The notes: generated from the letters alone by a model not told the origin. A DNA stretch of 64,000 nucleotides from Desertifilum tharense IPPAS B-1220 (GCF_001746915.1 NZ_MJGC01000022.1:1-64000); one strand, 5' to 3'; shown: positions 1-8,613, numbered from the stretch's first letter. Translations and numbers: made by a program.

Positions 1-31
1 CACCAATAAATATTGATTGTGTAATATACTA

Positions 32-490
32 TTATCCATTTTCAGACTTCATTAACTCTGCGCTTCCAAAAAGGGCAGAAAACCTTTCACAATAAATCAA
101 AACAAATGATCCTGATTGCTCAATAGAGAAATCATCAGGTAGGGCATAACTAAACACTCCATTTAAAGCTTTTAAATCACCCAAATGAATAAACTGAGAA
201 GGAGAAAGCTCCGGTGAAATGTAAACCTTGAGGTCAGGACCAGATGAGCTGGAGAAATCAATGAATTGTAAAATGGTTTTATCTTCTAGCTGAATCACTT
301 GCACCTTTCCACTCACTCTGTAATTTCTTGTGCCATTGAAATTTCCTTCGTACATCACTTCACCAGCCTCTGGTAAAGGCAACATCAAAGCCTCTTCAAT
401 ATTGTGTTGACAGGCTATTGTCAACAGTAGCATTGAAATCAACAACCACCTCAGAGATTTTTGATTTTCTTGATGTAGGATCCAATTCAT
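32..490 (-). CDS. DM13-domain lipoprotein
   Basis: Predicted secreted lipoprotein of about 152 residues with a single DM13 domain, a small beta-rich domain proposed to bind a redox cofactor or serve in electron transfer outside the cytoplasm. Residues 1-27 form a hydrophobic signal ending in the lipobox-like LTIAC, so Cys27 would be lipidated. The DM13 signature follows: G-N-F near the start of the domain, the pair DFSSSSGPDLKVYIS, an LGDLKALNG turn, and a conserved cysteine in LIYCERFSALFG. I start at the ATG ending at 490 because it places the signal peptide at the N-terminus; an upstream in-frame codon at 517 would add nine hydrophilic residues. It is divergent from the hicB-like gene. The fold call is good; the role is unknown. 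Confidence 0.75.
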   Translation of the reverse strand: MNWILHQENQKSLRWLLISMLLLTIACQHNIEEALMLPLPEAGEVMYEGNFNGTRNYRVSGKVQVIQLEDKTILQFIDFSSSSGPDLKVYISPELSPSQFIHLGDLKALNGVFSYALPDDFSIEQSGSFVLIYCERFSALFGSAELMKSENG

Positions 491-550
491 GATATACCCA
501 TCTTTATTGGTTTGCAAAAGTTAATTTGTGTAAGCAAATGTGTCCTTAAA

Positions 551-745
551 ATGATTGTAAAAAAGATCGTCTATTGGAGTGAAGAAGACCGGGCATTCAT
601 TGTTGAAGTGCCAGAATTACCGGGTTGTGCTGCTGATGGAGACACTTATCAGGAAGCTCTACAAAATGCTGAAATAGTTGTACAAGAATGGATTGAGACC
701 GCAAAAACTCTGGGACGTTCAATACCTAAACCGATAAAAGCTTAA
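551..745 (+). CDS. HicB-family antitoxin-like protein (orphan)
   Basis: A 64-residue protein of the HicB type II antitoxin family. It shows the partial RNase-H-like fold signature: the strand IVYWSEEDRAFIVEVPELPG, then CAADGDTYQEALQNA, then a helix with EWIETAKTLG and the terminal IPKP. It lacks the C-terminal DNA-binding domain, like many short cyanobacterial HicB proteins. The ATG at 551 is preferred to the track-style start at 512, which would add a Cys-rich extension not typical of the family. No HicA toxin (a double-stranded-RNA-binding-like protein of about 60 residues) is encoded on either side, so this is an orphan antitoxin or one acting in trans. A decayed relative lies about 90 bases downstream. 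Confidence 0.85.
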   Translation: MIVKKIVYWSEEDRAFIVEVPELPGCAADGDTYQEALQNAEIVVQEWIETAKTLGRSIPKPIKA

Positions 746-834
746 AAATCAACAAAATTACAGTTTATCTAACTATGTTTAGTAGCTATTAATACCTATA
801 TTAAGGTAAATATTGGCGATAAAATATCTCTTGA

Positions 835-924
835 TTATTCTCAACAGCTCTGCAAAATAAAAATTTCTTATGTATAAGGTGGATTAAAGCTGCAACAGAG
901 TTAGGTCATTCAATTCCTGAATAA
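835..924 (+). pseudogene. Decayed HicB C-terminal copy
   Basis: Reading this stretch in one frame gives ALQN, seven divergent residues, WIKAATELGHSIPE and a stop. This aligns without gaps to ALQN-x7-WIETAKTLGRSIPK of the intact HicB at 551-745. The reading frame is closed by TGA at 832-834, directly upstream, so only the last 30 or so codons survive and there is no start codon. It looks like the remnant of a tandem hicB duplication. Too short for automated ORF callers. Confidence 0.7.
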
Positions 925-1000
925 ACAAAGTGATTGATATTTGATTAGTGGAATTAAATTGAAGTGCGATCGCTCAGAAAGGTTATTGTGAGCTTAGTAT

Positions 1001-1579
1001 ATGGATATTCTAACCCTTAACCTCAATCCAATCATTGACCTGACTGATGAACAATTTTTTCAATTATGTCAGATCAACGAACTGATCAGATTTGAGCGTA
1101 ATGCTGATAGAACATTAGTATTAATGCCTCTTGTTGGAGGTACAACTAGCATTCGTAATGCTAGTTTAACTGCTCAGCTTGGGACGTGGAATCATGATGA
1201 TACTTTAGGTATCAGTTTCGATTCTTCTACTGGTTTTACGCTACCTAATGGTGCTGTTCGTTCTCCTGATGCATCTTGGATACCCTTAGAACGCTGGAAT
1301 GCTTTAACGTCCGAACAGAAAAAGCGATTTCTGCCCCTATGTCCTGATTTTGTGGTGGAATTACGCTCTCCTAGCGATAGTTTAACGGCAATTCGTCAAA
1401 AGATGCAGGAATATATTGCGAATGGAACGCGCTTAGGGTGGTTAATCGATCCTCAGTCTCGCCGAGTCGAAGTTTACCGTCAAGGTCAAGAAGTCGAAAT
1501 TTTAGAATCTCCTACCACTTTATTGGGTGAAGATGTGCTTGTGGGTTTTGTCCTAAATCTTGCCCCCATTTGGTACTAG
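1001..1579 (+). CDS. Uma2-family (DUF820) PD-(D/E)XK protein
   Basis: A 192-residue Uma2-family protein, a restriction-endonuclease-like fold that is greatly expanded in cyanobacteria and whose cellular role is not established. The catalytic core is visible: Asp90 in SPDASW, Glu120 in FVVELRSPSD, Lys134 in RQKMQEY and the following WLIDP strand, matching the D-ExK arrangement with the lysine migrated to the helix. The length is normal for the family. The ATG at 1001 follows a purine-poor leader with no strong ribosome binding site. It is followed 50 bases later by a second, more divergent Uma2 gene on the same strand, possibly co-transcribed. Confidence 0.88.
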   Translation: MDILTLNLNPIIDLTDEQFFQLCQINELIRFERNADRTLVLMPLVGGTTSIRNASLTAQLGTWNHDDTLGISFDSSTGFTLPNGAVRSPDASWIPLERWNALTSEQKKRFLPLCPDFVVELRSPSDSLTAIRQKMQEYIANGTRLGWLIDPQSRRVEVYRQGQEVEILESPTTLLGEDVLVGFVLNLAPIWY

Positions 1580-1629
1580 AAACCCGGTTTCTCAGGTTCT
1601 CGCAAAAAGATTCATTCTAAACGTAAGTT

Positions 1630-2274
1630 ATGACTCAAACGCTTTTTCCTATTCCGCTATCAGATGCAGGTTCTCATCTAGTGTTGCATAACATTAGTTG
1701 GGAAATGTATGAACAACTTTTAGAGGTGTTTGCAGAATATCCTCAGCTTCGCATGACTTACAATCGAGGGACTCTAGAACTGATGACTCCTTTAGCAGAA
1801 CATGAGAGTTATAGTTGGAATTTGAGTCGGCTAATTGCGATTCTTTCTGAGGAACTGGGGTTAGAAATCAGAGGCTTAAAATCAACGACTTGGCGTTCTC
1901 AAGTGCAAGCAGTGGGGAAGGAAGCCGATGACTCCTTTTATATTCAAAATGAGCCTGCAATTCGGACAAAGCTAAAAATTGACTTAACGGTCGATCCGCC
2001 ACCTGATTTAGTTGTTGAAATTGATACAACCCATTCCTTTATTGATAAAATATCAGTTTATGAAAATTTAAAAGTTCCTGAAATTTGGCAATATAGAAAC
2101 GAAAATATTACAATTTATATCTTGACTGAAGCAGGTTATATAGAATCAGAAATGAGTTTAGCGTTTGGCTCATTTCCAGTCAAAGCATTAACTCAATTTA
2201 TGAAAATTGATTCCCAAAAGGGTGAAAATGCTAGGATGCGTGAGTTTCGCGAGTGGGTGAAGAGTCAATTATAA
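1630..2274 (+). CDS. Uma2-family (DUF820) PD-(D/E)XK protein
   Basis: A 214-residue Uma2-family protein. N-terminal helices carry the SWEMYEQLLEVF and RGTLELMTPLAEHE motifs typical of the DUF820 subgroup. The nuclease-like core has Asp101, then PPDLVVEID with Glu130, and Lys140 in the helix after it, followed by PEIWQYRN. It differs clearly from the Uma2 protein just upstream, so the two are neighbours rather than a recent duplication. The function is unknown; some Uma2 proteins are suspected nucleases. The region 2275-2485 behind it holds nothing I recognise apart from one HIP1 octamer. Confidence 0.88.
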   Translation: MTQTLFPIPLSDAGSHLVLHNISWEMYEQLLEVFAEYPQLRMTYNRGTLELMTPLAEHESYSWNLSRLIAILSEELGLEIRGLKSTTWRSQVQAVGKEADDSFYIQNEPAIRTKLKIDLTVDPPPDLVVEIDTTHSFIDKISVYENLKVPEIWQYRNENITIYILTEAGYIESEMSLAFGSFPVKALTQFMKIDSQKGENARMREFREWVKSQL

Positions 2275-2485
2275 GTTTACTGAGAAATAGGTCGATCTCA
2301 GTTACTTTCTTAAAAGTGCGATCGCCTACAGAGGATAATCTGTACTTAATCCGGTTTTGTCAGCGTTGAACTTATTGAACAGCAAAATCAGTGTATTGTC
2401 GTAAGTTGGGTGGGTCAAAGGCAAGAACAATATCATGCTGACTCCGCACTCAGCACTTTGCTATAGCTGAACAGCCAGCATTACC

Positions 2486-2514
2486 CAAAAAAAGCGGAGC
2501 CTTTTGACTCCGCT
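2486..2514 (-). terminator. Rho-independent terminator
   Basis: A 7-bp perfect stem, AGCGGAG (2493-2499) with CTCCGCT (2508-2514), is followed on the minus strand by seven T residues (complement of 2487-2493). It lies about 30 bases past the stop of the 2542-3198 gene and should end that transcript. Confidence 0.8.
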
Positions 2515-2541
2515 TCTTGATTTTATCCTCTCACAACTGAA

Positions 2542-3198
2542 TTAGTTAACCGTAGAAGGTGCGGTTTGAGTATTATCGACTCCGGGAGATGTTTCTTGAG
2601 TGGGTGCTGCTTCGGTGTTCGCTTCTGGGGAAACAGGCTGAGTCGTGTTGGGTTGTTGTCGCGGTGCTTCCGTGGTGGCGGGTGCGGTATTTGTCGTTTC
2701 TGGAACCGTCACATTAACGTTAGGTGCGGGTTGTTGGGGAACATCCACATTCACGTTCGGGGCGGGTTGTTCGGGAACGTTAACATTAACATTAGGTGCG
2801 GGAGCCTGATTGGTTGTTCCGTTGTTTGCGGGGGGAACAACAACTTCTCGCGTTCTTTCAATAATTGTTGTTTCGCGGTTGGGTTCCGTATTTCCTTGGG
2901 GAAGAACCACAGGTGCGGGTGAGGGAGCTACCGTATCGGGTTCGCGGTTGAGATAGTATAGGGTTCCAGCGATGATACCGACTAAGGAAGCTAACGCTAA
3001 ACCAATTAATAATCCTCTAGAGGCGCTTTCATCGCGTTCTGCACGTCGGACTGCTTCTACGCGTTGTTCGGTGGTTTTACCGTGAACGTAACCGTCACGA
3101 TAGGCCATTTCATCGTTAGTAACTGGGCGACCGTTGACGCTACGGTTAAAAGCATCATCGTTAGTTGGAGTTTGATGGGGACGATTGGGATTAGTCAT
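2542..3198 (-). CDS. Membrane-anchored proline/asparagine-rich protein
   Basis: A protein of about 218 residues with an N-terminal cytoplasmic segment (roughly 1-60, rich in charged residues), one transmembrane helix (about 62-82, LLIGLALASLVGIIAGTLYY) and a long low-complexity extracytoplasmic tail. The tail contains three 12-residue repeats of the form PAPNVNVxVPxx, then Thr/Pro/Gln-rich sequence. No enzymatic domain was recognised. The start is uncertain: ATG at 3198 is chosen, but an in-frame TTG at 3225 would add nine residues. The layout suggests a surface-exposed or periplasm-spanning tether; that is inference. A terminator follows directly. Confidence 0.6.
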   Translation of the reverse strand: MTNPNRPHQTPTNDDAFNRSVNGRPVTNDEMAYRDGYVHGKTTEQRVEAVRRAERDESASRGLLIGLALASLVGIIAGTLYYLNREPDTVAPSPAPVVLPQGNTEPNRETTIIERTREVVVPPANNGTTNQAPAPNVNVNVPEQPAPNVNVDVPQQPAPNVNVTVPETTNTAPATTEAPRQQPNTTQPVSPEANTEAAPTQETSPGVDNTQTAPSTVN

Positions 3199-3398
3199 GG
3201 CTGTTAAAGAAGTGTTTGATTTCAACTTTTTACAAAGGATAAAAAATATAAAAGTTGCAACCCTTGATTAGCGTGTTAATTGAAGAAATCGTTTTATCCT
3301 TTGATAGCTAGATTACTGGTTTCTAGCCCTAAAACCAATCGGCCCCAAGAGCGATCTTAAACAGGCTAATTTCCTATTCCAGAAGAGAGAAACAGGCT

Positions 3399-5000
3399 TT
3401 AGTTTCGAGGGAGGACATAGGCTTCTAGGTTAGTAATCTGCGGATCGGGAAATGGGGCTAAAATGCGCCAGATCGCGGTATAGGTACCATCTCGCCCTTG
3501 GCTGACTGGACGAAAGGCAACTAAGAGGTCGCTGCTGGGAGTGTTTAAGATGCGGTCGAGGTTGCGGCGATCGCGCGGATCGATCCGTTGTCCCGTCAGG
3601 AGAATTTCGGGCAATTCAAACTGAATTAAACGCATGACATAGGTTTGATTCAAGACAATCGGCACTTGGGATTGCAGGGTTTGAGTCAAGCCTAATTCCC
3701 CCACTTTTCCGGTAATAAATCGCCGCCGATCGACTTGCAGGGCTTCGAGTTGGGCGGGCGGGCGATAGTTGAGGAAAAAAGAACGCAACTGCGGCGAGAG
3801 ATTAACGACATCGGGCGTTAAAGTCGCATTCAACCGATCGATCGGCACATCCCCAACCCCGACCATAAACCCATAATTAAGCTGTCTGGGGATAATCTGA
3901 AATTGCCCATCTGCGATCTGAACGGCGAAGCGGGGTGCAAAGCCTTCGGGTTCTACTTCTGGAGTTAAGGGCGCTTCTAAACGGGCGGTACTCAAACCGA
4001 TGCTGGGCGTCCTCTCTGGCGCGGCGGCTTGTCCAACTGGAGGGGTTAGCGGGACGAGGGGCGTTTGTTCGGCGGGGGTGGGAATCAAACGGTTGCGAAG
4101 TTCGCCGGGAGAGGTGGCGTAGAATTCGGCGGGTTGAATTCTGGCAATCCCCGTATTGGGTAATGCCAGCAGGCGACTATAATCGGGGGATTGTTGGATG
4201 CGTTGCAGATCGGCATCGGGCGTTATCGGCGATCGCAATTCCCTCGGATTCAAAAACTGGGTTCCCACCGGAAATAACCCTTGCGCCCTAGTCGTGAGTT
4301 GTTGCGCCACTTGCAAGCGGGCCGTAATATCGGCTGGAGGTGCGATCGCAGGCGGCGGGGGCGGGACGTAACCGCTGACGGCCGTTTTTGCAGGCCGGCC
4401 AATAATTGGGGGAGGCGAGGGGGGAGTGGTGGATGCAGTCGCAGCAGAAGGGGTTAACGGGCCAAAAGACTGCGCCGCTACCCCTGGCGGTTCGCCCCCA
4501 AGCGGTAACGGTCGTAACGGCGTAATATCAGTTAAAGCCCCCAAACGCCGATCCAGTTGCGGTAAAAGCGGCGATAATTCTCGCGTTGTCGCATACAAAT
4601 TGCAGTAGACCTGAGTTTGTTCCGGACTCAGGCGAGATGTGGTAGAAACGAGGGCTTCCAGCGCGTCAGATTCTCCTGAAAGGCCGCGAAACGTCGGCGC
4701 GCACAGCACATTCGGTAACGGATACTGACTTTGGAGAAAGCGGTCAACCGAAGAGAGGTGCAAAACCAGTTGTCCTCGCGCCGTGCGGACTTGGTTAGGG
4801 TCAGGAGATGCGATCGCCTCTTCAATCCTAGACAGCAGCGTAATTTGATCTTGCGTTAATTGTCGCGCCCTCACCCAAAAATTTTCCCGCACCTCGCTGG
4901 GATTGGAAAACTGAGCCATAAATTCTCTAGCTTGAATGGGGCGCTGTCCTATCCCACTTAAGCCAATAACTAACAGTCCAACTGTGAATGACCTACGCAT
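3399..5000 (-). CDS. Secreted protein of unknown function, proline-rich centre
   Basis: About 533 residues. A signal peptide is visible at residues 1-24 (RRS, then VGLLVIGLSGIG and QA before the mature start). The first 160 mature residues look helical (ARQLTQDQITLLSRIEEA), the centre is a Pro/Ala-rich linker with PPPPP runs, and residues 330-533 appear as a mixed alpha/beta domain ending in WRILAPFPDPQ. I know no family match. The ATG at 5000 is preferred to GTG at 5009 because GAGGTGAGG sits just upstream of it. It is divergent from the 5236 stress gene across a 235-base gap. Confidence 0.6.
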   Translation of the reverse strand: MRRSFTVGLLVIGLSGIGQRPIQAREFMAQFSNPSEVRENFWVRARQLTQDQITLLSRIEEAIASPDPNQVRTARGQLVLHLSSVDRFLQSQYPLPNVLCAPTFRGLSGESDALEALVSTTSRLSPEQTQVYCNLYATTRELSPLLPQLDRRLGALTDITPLRPLPLGGEPPGVAAQSFGPLTPSAATASTTPPSPPPIIGRPAKTAVSGYVPPPPPAIAPPADITARLQVAQQLTTRAQGLFPVGTQFLNPRELRSPITPDADLQRIQQSPDYSRLLALPNTGIARIQPAEFYATSPGELRNRLIPTPAEQTPLVPLTPPVGQAAAPERTPSIGLSTARLEAPLTPEVEPEGFAPRFAVQIADGQFQIIPRQLNYGFMVGVGDVPIDRLNATLTPDVVNLSPQLRSFFLNYRPPAQLEALQVDRRRFITGKVGELGLTQTLQSQVPIVLNQTYVMRLIQFELPEILLTGQRIDPRDRRNLDRILNTPSSDLLVAFRPVSQGRDGTYTAIWRILAPFPDPQITNLEAYVLPRN

Positions 5001-5235
5001 ATCCCTCACCTCTTCATCAACTGTTGTCCCATGTCCTGAATGCCTTACTATGGCACGGTTTCGCCAGGATGAGAAAACTCAATATCAGCAGACTTCTTTC
5101 GGAAGATAGAACACTATCTTATTCCAAGCGACTGATGAGGAGAGCAAGCACTGCCGCCTAAGCTGAGGAAAGGTCAAAGTTCTACGCAGAATTTTAGACT
5201 TTCAACTTGCAGAACACTGCAAAGGAGGAAAATAT

Positions 5236-6468
5236 ATGGTTTTAGGTCAACATCAGCGAGCGGTCGGTGTTTTCTCGACTCAACGAGAAGCCGAACGCGC
5301 CCTTAGCGAACTGCGAAACGCCGGATTTCCAATGCGGCAAGTTTCCATCATCGCTCAAAAAGTTGAGGGTAGAGATAATTTTAGTGGTGCAGATATTCGT
5401 ACAGAAGAAGGAAACCGGGCAGGCGAAGGCGCTGCAACAGGTGCAGTTACCGGCGGTGTCGTCGGCGGCTTAGTCGGCTTAATTGGTAGCCTCACTGCCT
5501 TAACAATTCCCGGTGTCGGCCCGTTAGTCGCCGGGGGTGCATTAGCTTCAACCCTAACAGGAGGGGTTGTGGGTGCAGCCGCCGGGGGTTTAGTCGGTGC
5601 CTTAGTCGGTTTAGGCATTCCCGAAGATAAAGCAAAAATGTATAGCGATCGCGTTTCTCGCGGCGAATACCTGGTGGTTGTCGATGGCACCTCCGAAGAA
5701 ATTCGTTTAGCAGAGTCTTTACTCAACCGTCACGGGATTCATAACTGGGGTATTTTCCCGGTTACTGATACCAGCACCCGTCGAGACTACGACGCGACAG
5801 CAACAACCGCCCGTCGAGACTACGACGATCGCGATCCTAACCTCCCAGGACGCCACAAACGGGCTGTCGGCGTTTTCCCCACCCGCGATGCAACGTATAA
5901 CGCCTTAGATGCGCTACGCAGTGCTAGCTTCAATATGGAACGGGTTTCTGTAATTACCCGCGACGCCAAACGTGAAGATGATATTGCCGGCGTAGACGTT
6001 CAAGATAAGGTCGGTAACAAAGCTGATGAAGGCGCAGCCGCCGGTGCATTAACCGGGGGTGCCTTGGGTGGCGTTGCAGGTTTGTTAGTCGGTTTGGGAA
6101 CCCTAGCAATTCCTGGGATTGGACCGATCCTGCTAGCCGGTGCAGAAGCCACTGCGATCGCCTCTACTTTAGCAGGCGCAGGGATTGGTGCAGCCGCAGG
6201 CGGTTTGATTGGTGCTTTAGTCGGTTTAGGCATTCCTGAAGAACGCGCCAAAGTCTACAACGACCGCGTTTCTCGCGGCGAGTACCTCGTCATGGTCAGC
6301 GGTACAGAAGATGAAATCCGCCACGCCGAAGCCATTCTCAACCAAGGTGGCATTCAAGAATTAGGCATCTACGACGCACCCGATATTCGCGATTCCACTA
6401 CACCCCGTAGCGTGAATTCCACCACGCGGACTAACGATCTGCAATACGTCGATCCTAATCTGCGCTAA
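5236..6468 (+). CDS. Duplicated YflT/GS17M-like glycine-zipper stress protein
   Basis: A 410-residue protein built from two tandem copies of one module. Each copy starts with H-x-RAVGVF and a ferredoxin-like YflT/general stress 17M domain (about 5-60 and 208-262). A glycine- and alanine-rich double glycine-zipper segment follows (about 63-130 and 265-340, with GAATGAVTGGVVGG and GIGAAAGGLIGALVGLGIPE). Each copy ends in a second small domain with VSRGEYLVxV and HGIHNWGIF or GGIQELGIY. Glycine zippers suggest membrane insertion or oligomerisation. AAGGAGG lies 8 bases before the ATG, a strong ribosome binding site. A single-module paralogue lies at 56275-56994. A role in stress tolerance is inferred from the Bacillus YflT name only. 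Confidence 0.75.
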   Translation: MVLGQHQRAVGVFSTQREAERALSELRNAGFPMRQVSIIAQKVEGRDNFSGADIRTEEGNRAGEGAATGAVTGGVVGGLVGLIGSLTALTIPGVGPLVAGGALASTLTGGVVGAAAGGLVGALVGLGIPEDKAKMYSDRVSRGEYLVVVDGTSEEIRLAESLLNRHGIHNWGIFPVTDTSTRRDYDATATTARRDYDDRDPNLPGRHKRAVGVFPTRDATYNALDALRSASFNMERVSVITRDAKREDDIAGVDVQDKVGNKADEGAAAGALTGGALGGVAGLLVGLGTLAIPGIGPILLAGAEATAIASTLAGAGIGAAAGGLIGALVGLGIPEERAKVYNDRVSRGEYLVMVSGTEDEIRHAEAILNQGGIQELGIYDAPDIRDSTTPRSVNSTTRTNDLQYVDPNLR

Positions 6469-6496
6469 CCCGCATAATTGGGTACCAAATACACCG

Positions 6497-6520
6497 GAGA
6501 CATTGCTAAGGCAGTGTCTC
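6497..6520 (+). other. Intergenic hairpin between stress gene and BON gene
   Basis: A 10-bp stem with one G-U pair (GAGACATTGC / GCAGTGTCTC) closes a TAAG loop. There is no T-run, so it is more likely a partial terminator or RNA-stabilising or processing structure between 5236-6468 and 6572-7027 than a full terminator. Confidence 0.45.
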
Positions 6521-6571
6521 TAATACTCTAAACCTGTTTCAAAACTTGTCAATATCCGGAGATTATTAATC

Positions 6572-7027
6572 ATGAAAAAGATTTTTCCCGTTTTACTAGG
6601 TGGTGCCCTCCTTTTAGGTGCCGTTGCTTGTACAGATGGCGCTCAAACCAGCGGTAATGCCCCTTCCAACACCAATGAAGTGGGTGAAGAACTCCAAGCG
6701 CAAGAAAACCTAGAAGACGCAACCAGCGACACCCGCCAAGCCCAAATTGAATCAGACGAACGCGCCCGCCAAGATCGTCAAGGCACATTGGGCAACGAGG
6801 GCGAAGTCAGCGATGGAGATATCGAAAGCTTAGTCCGTAACAACCTAGAAACCAACCTTCCCACCTCCCAACTCTTAGTTGAATCGGAAGATGGTGTCGT
6901 GACAGTAGCAGGTCAAGTGGCTACTCAGCAAGACCTAGAACGGATTGAAACACTTACCAAGGAAGTGAGAGGCGTCAAGAGCGTTCAAGTCAACGCTCAA
7001 GTCGGTACGCCTGCCGCAGGTCAATAA
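6572..7027 (+). CDS. BON-domain lipoprotein
   Basis: A 151-residue predicted lipoprotein. The signal ends in the lipobox LGAVAC with Cys20, followed by an acidic, low-complexity linker (21-75). A BON domain occupies about 76-144, with SLVRNNLETN, the GVVTVAGQV strand-turn-strand with its conserved glycine, and GVKSVQVNAQV. BON domains bind phospholipid and maintain the envelope in osmotic stress proteins such as OsmY. It is about 100 bases behind the duplicated stress protein on the same strand, so the two probably serve the same envelope-stress response; this is inference from position. Confidence 0.82.
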   Translation: MKKIFPVLLGGALLLGAVACTDGAQTSGNAPSNTNEVGEELQAQENLEDATSDTRQAQIESDERARQDRQGTLGNEGEVSDGDIESLVRNNLETNLPTSQLLVESEDGVVTVAGQVATQQDLERIETLTKEVRGVKSVQVNAQVGTPAAGQ

Positions 7028-7200
7028 CAAAATTAAAGGAAAATCCAGAAATTAGGCAGGGTGTTGGTATTGGGGGTTACAACATACTCCCGTAGGTATG
7101 TTAAATCTAATAACCATTGGAAGTATGACATCACCATACACCCAAAACCTAAAACCCGATGGTTCTTCGTCTGTTGCTATTTCCTGGGGCAACAGACTCT

Positions 7201-7537
7201 TTTTTTTTAGTGCTGAGTGGAAAGTGCTGAGTGCTGAGTTAGTTCCGAGTTCCGAGTTCCGAGTTCCGAGTGGGTTCAAGAGTGCTGAGTGCTGAGTCAG
7301 TTCCGAGTTCCGAGTTCCGAGTTCCGAGTTCCGAGTTCTGAGTAGGGGAAAGAGTGATGAGTTGATAGTTACCAAGTTTTCCTGTCTCCCAACTCCCATC
7401 TTTCCCCCCATCTCCCCACCTCCCCATCCCCCCATCCTCTTCTTCCCCAACCCCCAACTCCTAATTCCCAACTCCCATCTTTCCCCCATCCTCTTCTTCC
7501 CCAACCCCCAACTCCTAACTCCCAACTCCCTTCTTAC
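7201..7537. repeat. Heptamer tandem repeats plus pyrimidine-rich repeat block A
   Basis: Two arrays of the heptamer GTTCCGA (four units at 7242-7269; five units and one GTTCTGA variant at 7300-7341) lie among copies of a second heptamer, GTGCTGA. They are followed by a strongly C/T-biased block (7381-7537) with CCCCATCTCCCCACCTCCCC and AACTCCCAACTCCC motifs. Related blocks occur at 24246-24484 and 54374-54826. The reading frames through it are repeat artefacts. It resembles the heptanucleotide short tandem repeats known from cyanobacteria. Confidence 0.8.
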
Positions 7538-8595
7538 AGAATGGCATCTAAGAGGATATCGCCGCCAAAACGGACAGCATCGGTGCAGGGTAAGCCTGTT
7601 TCGGCTTGGGTTTGGGCGATCGCTTCTCGTGCTTGCTCATCGCTCTCAATCTTAGCGGTATTTAAAGCCACTCCCGCTACTCGGATTGGGTGGGTGGCTC
7701 CGGCAATGCTGGCTACTTTTTCGTATAATTCGATCGCCTGGGGAAGGGGTGGGATTTCTACATCGGGGCAGTTGTGAATCTGCGTTTGGCCCCAGCGATG
7801 TCCTAAAATCAGATGGGTGGGTTGGGAACCGCGAATTAAGGGTAAGGTGGCGGTGGAACCGGGATGCATGAGCGAACCTTGTCCTTCAATGTGCAAAATG
7901 TCAGACTCTGCCCCATATTTTAGGACTTGCTGTTCGACTGCACCGGCTGCAAAGTCAACCCGCACGGCATCTAAGGGAATGCCTGCACCGGATATCATAA
8001 TTCCAGCTTGACCTGTGCCGACAAAGCAAGACTTTAAGCCGCGTTTTAAGCTGGTGCGATGCAGTTCTAAGCTAGTGGACATTTTACCAATGCTCATATC
8101 CGTTCCCACGGTTAGCACTCGCAGACACGATAGTTGACGCGCTTTGGCTGAGGCTATCCCTAAACCGGGGGGCTCTTGGCGGATATCCCAAATAAATTGT
8201 TCGCCTTGAAGTAGCGGTTGCAGTTCGGGGTGAGTACCCAGGGGAGTATGCAAGCCATTAACCACTGAAATTCCGGCGGCTACGGCTTGTTTTAATTCTG
8301 CAATCCATTCATCGGGTAAGGCACCCCCTGAAGGAGCAATACCAATTGCGATCGCATCGGGTTGATAGGATAAAACTTCTGCAACAGAGGCAACTATTGG
8401 AACTTCGCGGGGAATGCGGGTGAGTTTTGTGACTGATTCTCCCGCAAATTCGCGATCGATAACGGCGACAATTTCCGCAGGCGAATACCGTAAAAGGGCT
8501 AGTCCGGTTTTTCCTTGGCGGCGCTGCATTCCATCGTGGAGTAAAATCGCAATTTTGCCGTTTTGCAGTTTTGCTCTTTGTGCTTCAAGACTCAT
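7534..8595 (-). CDS. DUF1611 P-loop protein, DgcN-like
   Basis: A 353-residue DUF1611 protein. An N-terminal Rossmann-like part (about 14-140) precedes a P-loop NTPase-like part with VGTDMSIGKMSTS at 163-175 and an HIEGQGSLMHPG motif. In Pseudoalteromonas the DUF1611 protein DgcN works beside the enolase-superfamily enzyme DgcA in D-glutamate catabolism. The same gene pair is seen here: the epimerase gene ends 18 bases upstream. The substrate in this cyanobacterium cannot be read from the sequence; a role in recycling peptidoglycan-derived D-amino acids is the conservative inference. Its 3' end abuts repeat block A. Confidence 0.8.
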   Translation of the reverse strand: MSLEAQRAKLQNGKIAILLHDGMQRRQGKTGLALLRYSPAEIVAVIDREFAGESVTKLTRIPREVPIVASVAEVLSYQPDAIAIGIAPSGGALPDEWIAELKQAVAAGISVVNGLHTPLGTHPELQPLLQGEQFIWDIRQEPPGLGIASAKARQLSCLRVLTVGTDMSIGKMSTSLELHRTSLKRGLKSCFVGTGQAGIMISGAGIPLDAVRVDFAAGAVEQQVLKYGAESDILHIEGQGSLMHPGSTATLPLIRGSQPTHLILGHRWGQTQIHNCPDVEIPPLPQAIELYEKVASIAGATHPIRVAGVALNTAKIESDEQAREAIAQTQAETGLPCTDAVRFGGDILLDAIL

Positions 8596-8613
8596 TTTAT
8601 CTACGGGGATATA

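Noticed and set aside
7242..7341. Possible CRISPR array
   Set aside because: Units are 7 bp and contiguous, with no spacers; this is a tandem repeat.
7052..7655. Several short ORFs on both strands inside repeat block A
   Set aside because: They are translations of heptamer and pyrimidine repeats (NSELGTRNSELGT, PPHPPI); no ribosome binding sites or family resemblance.
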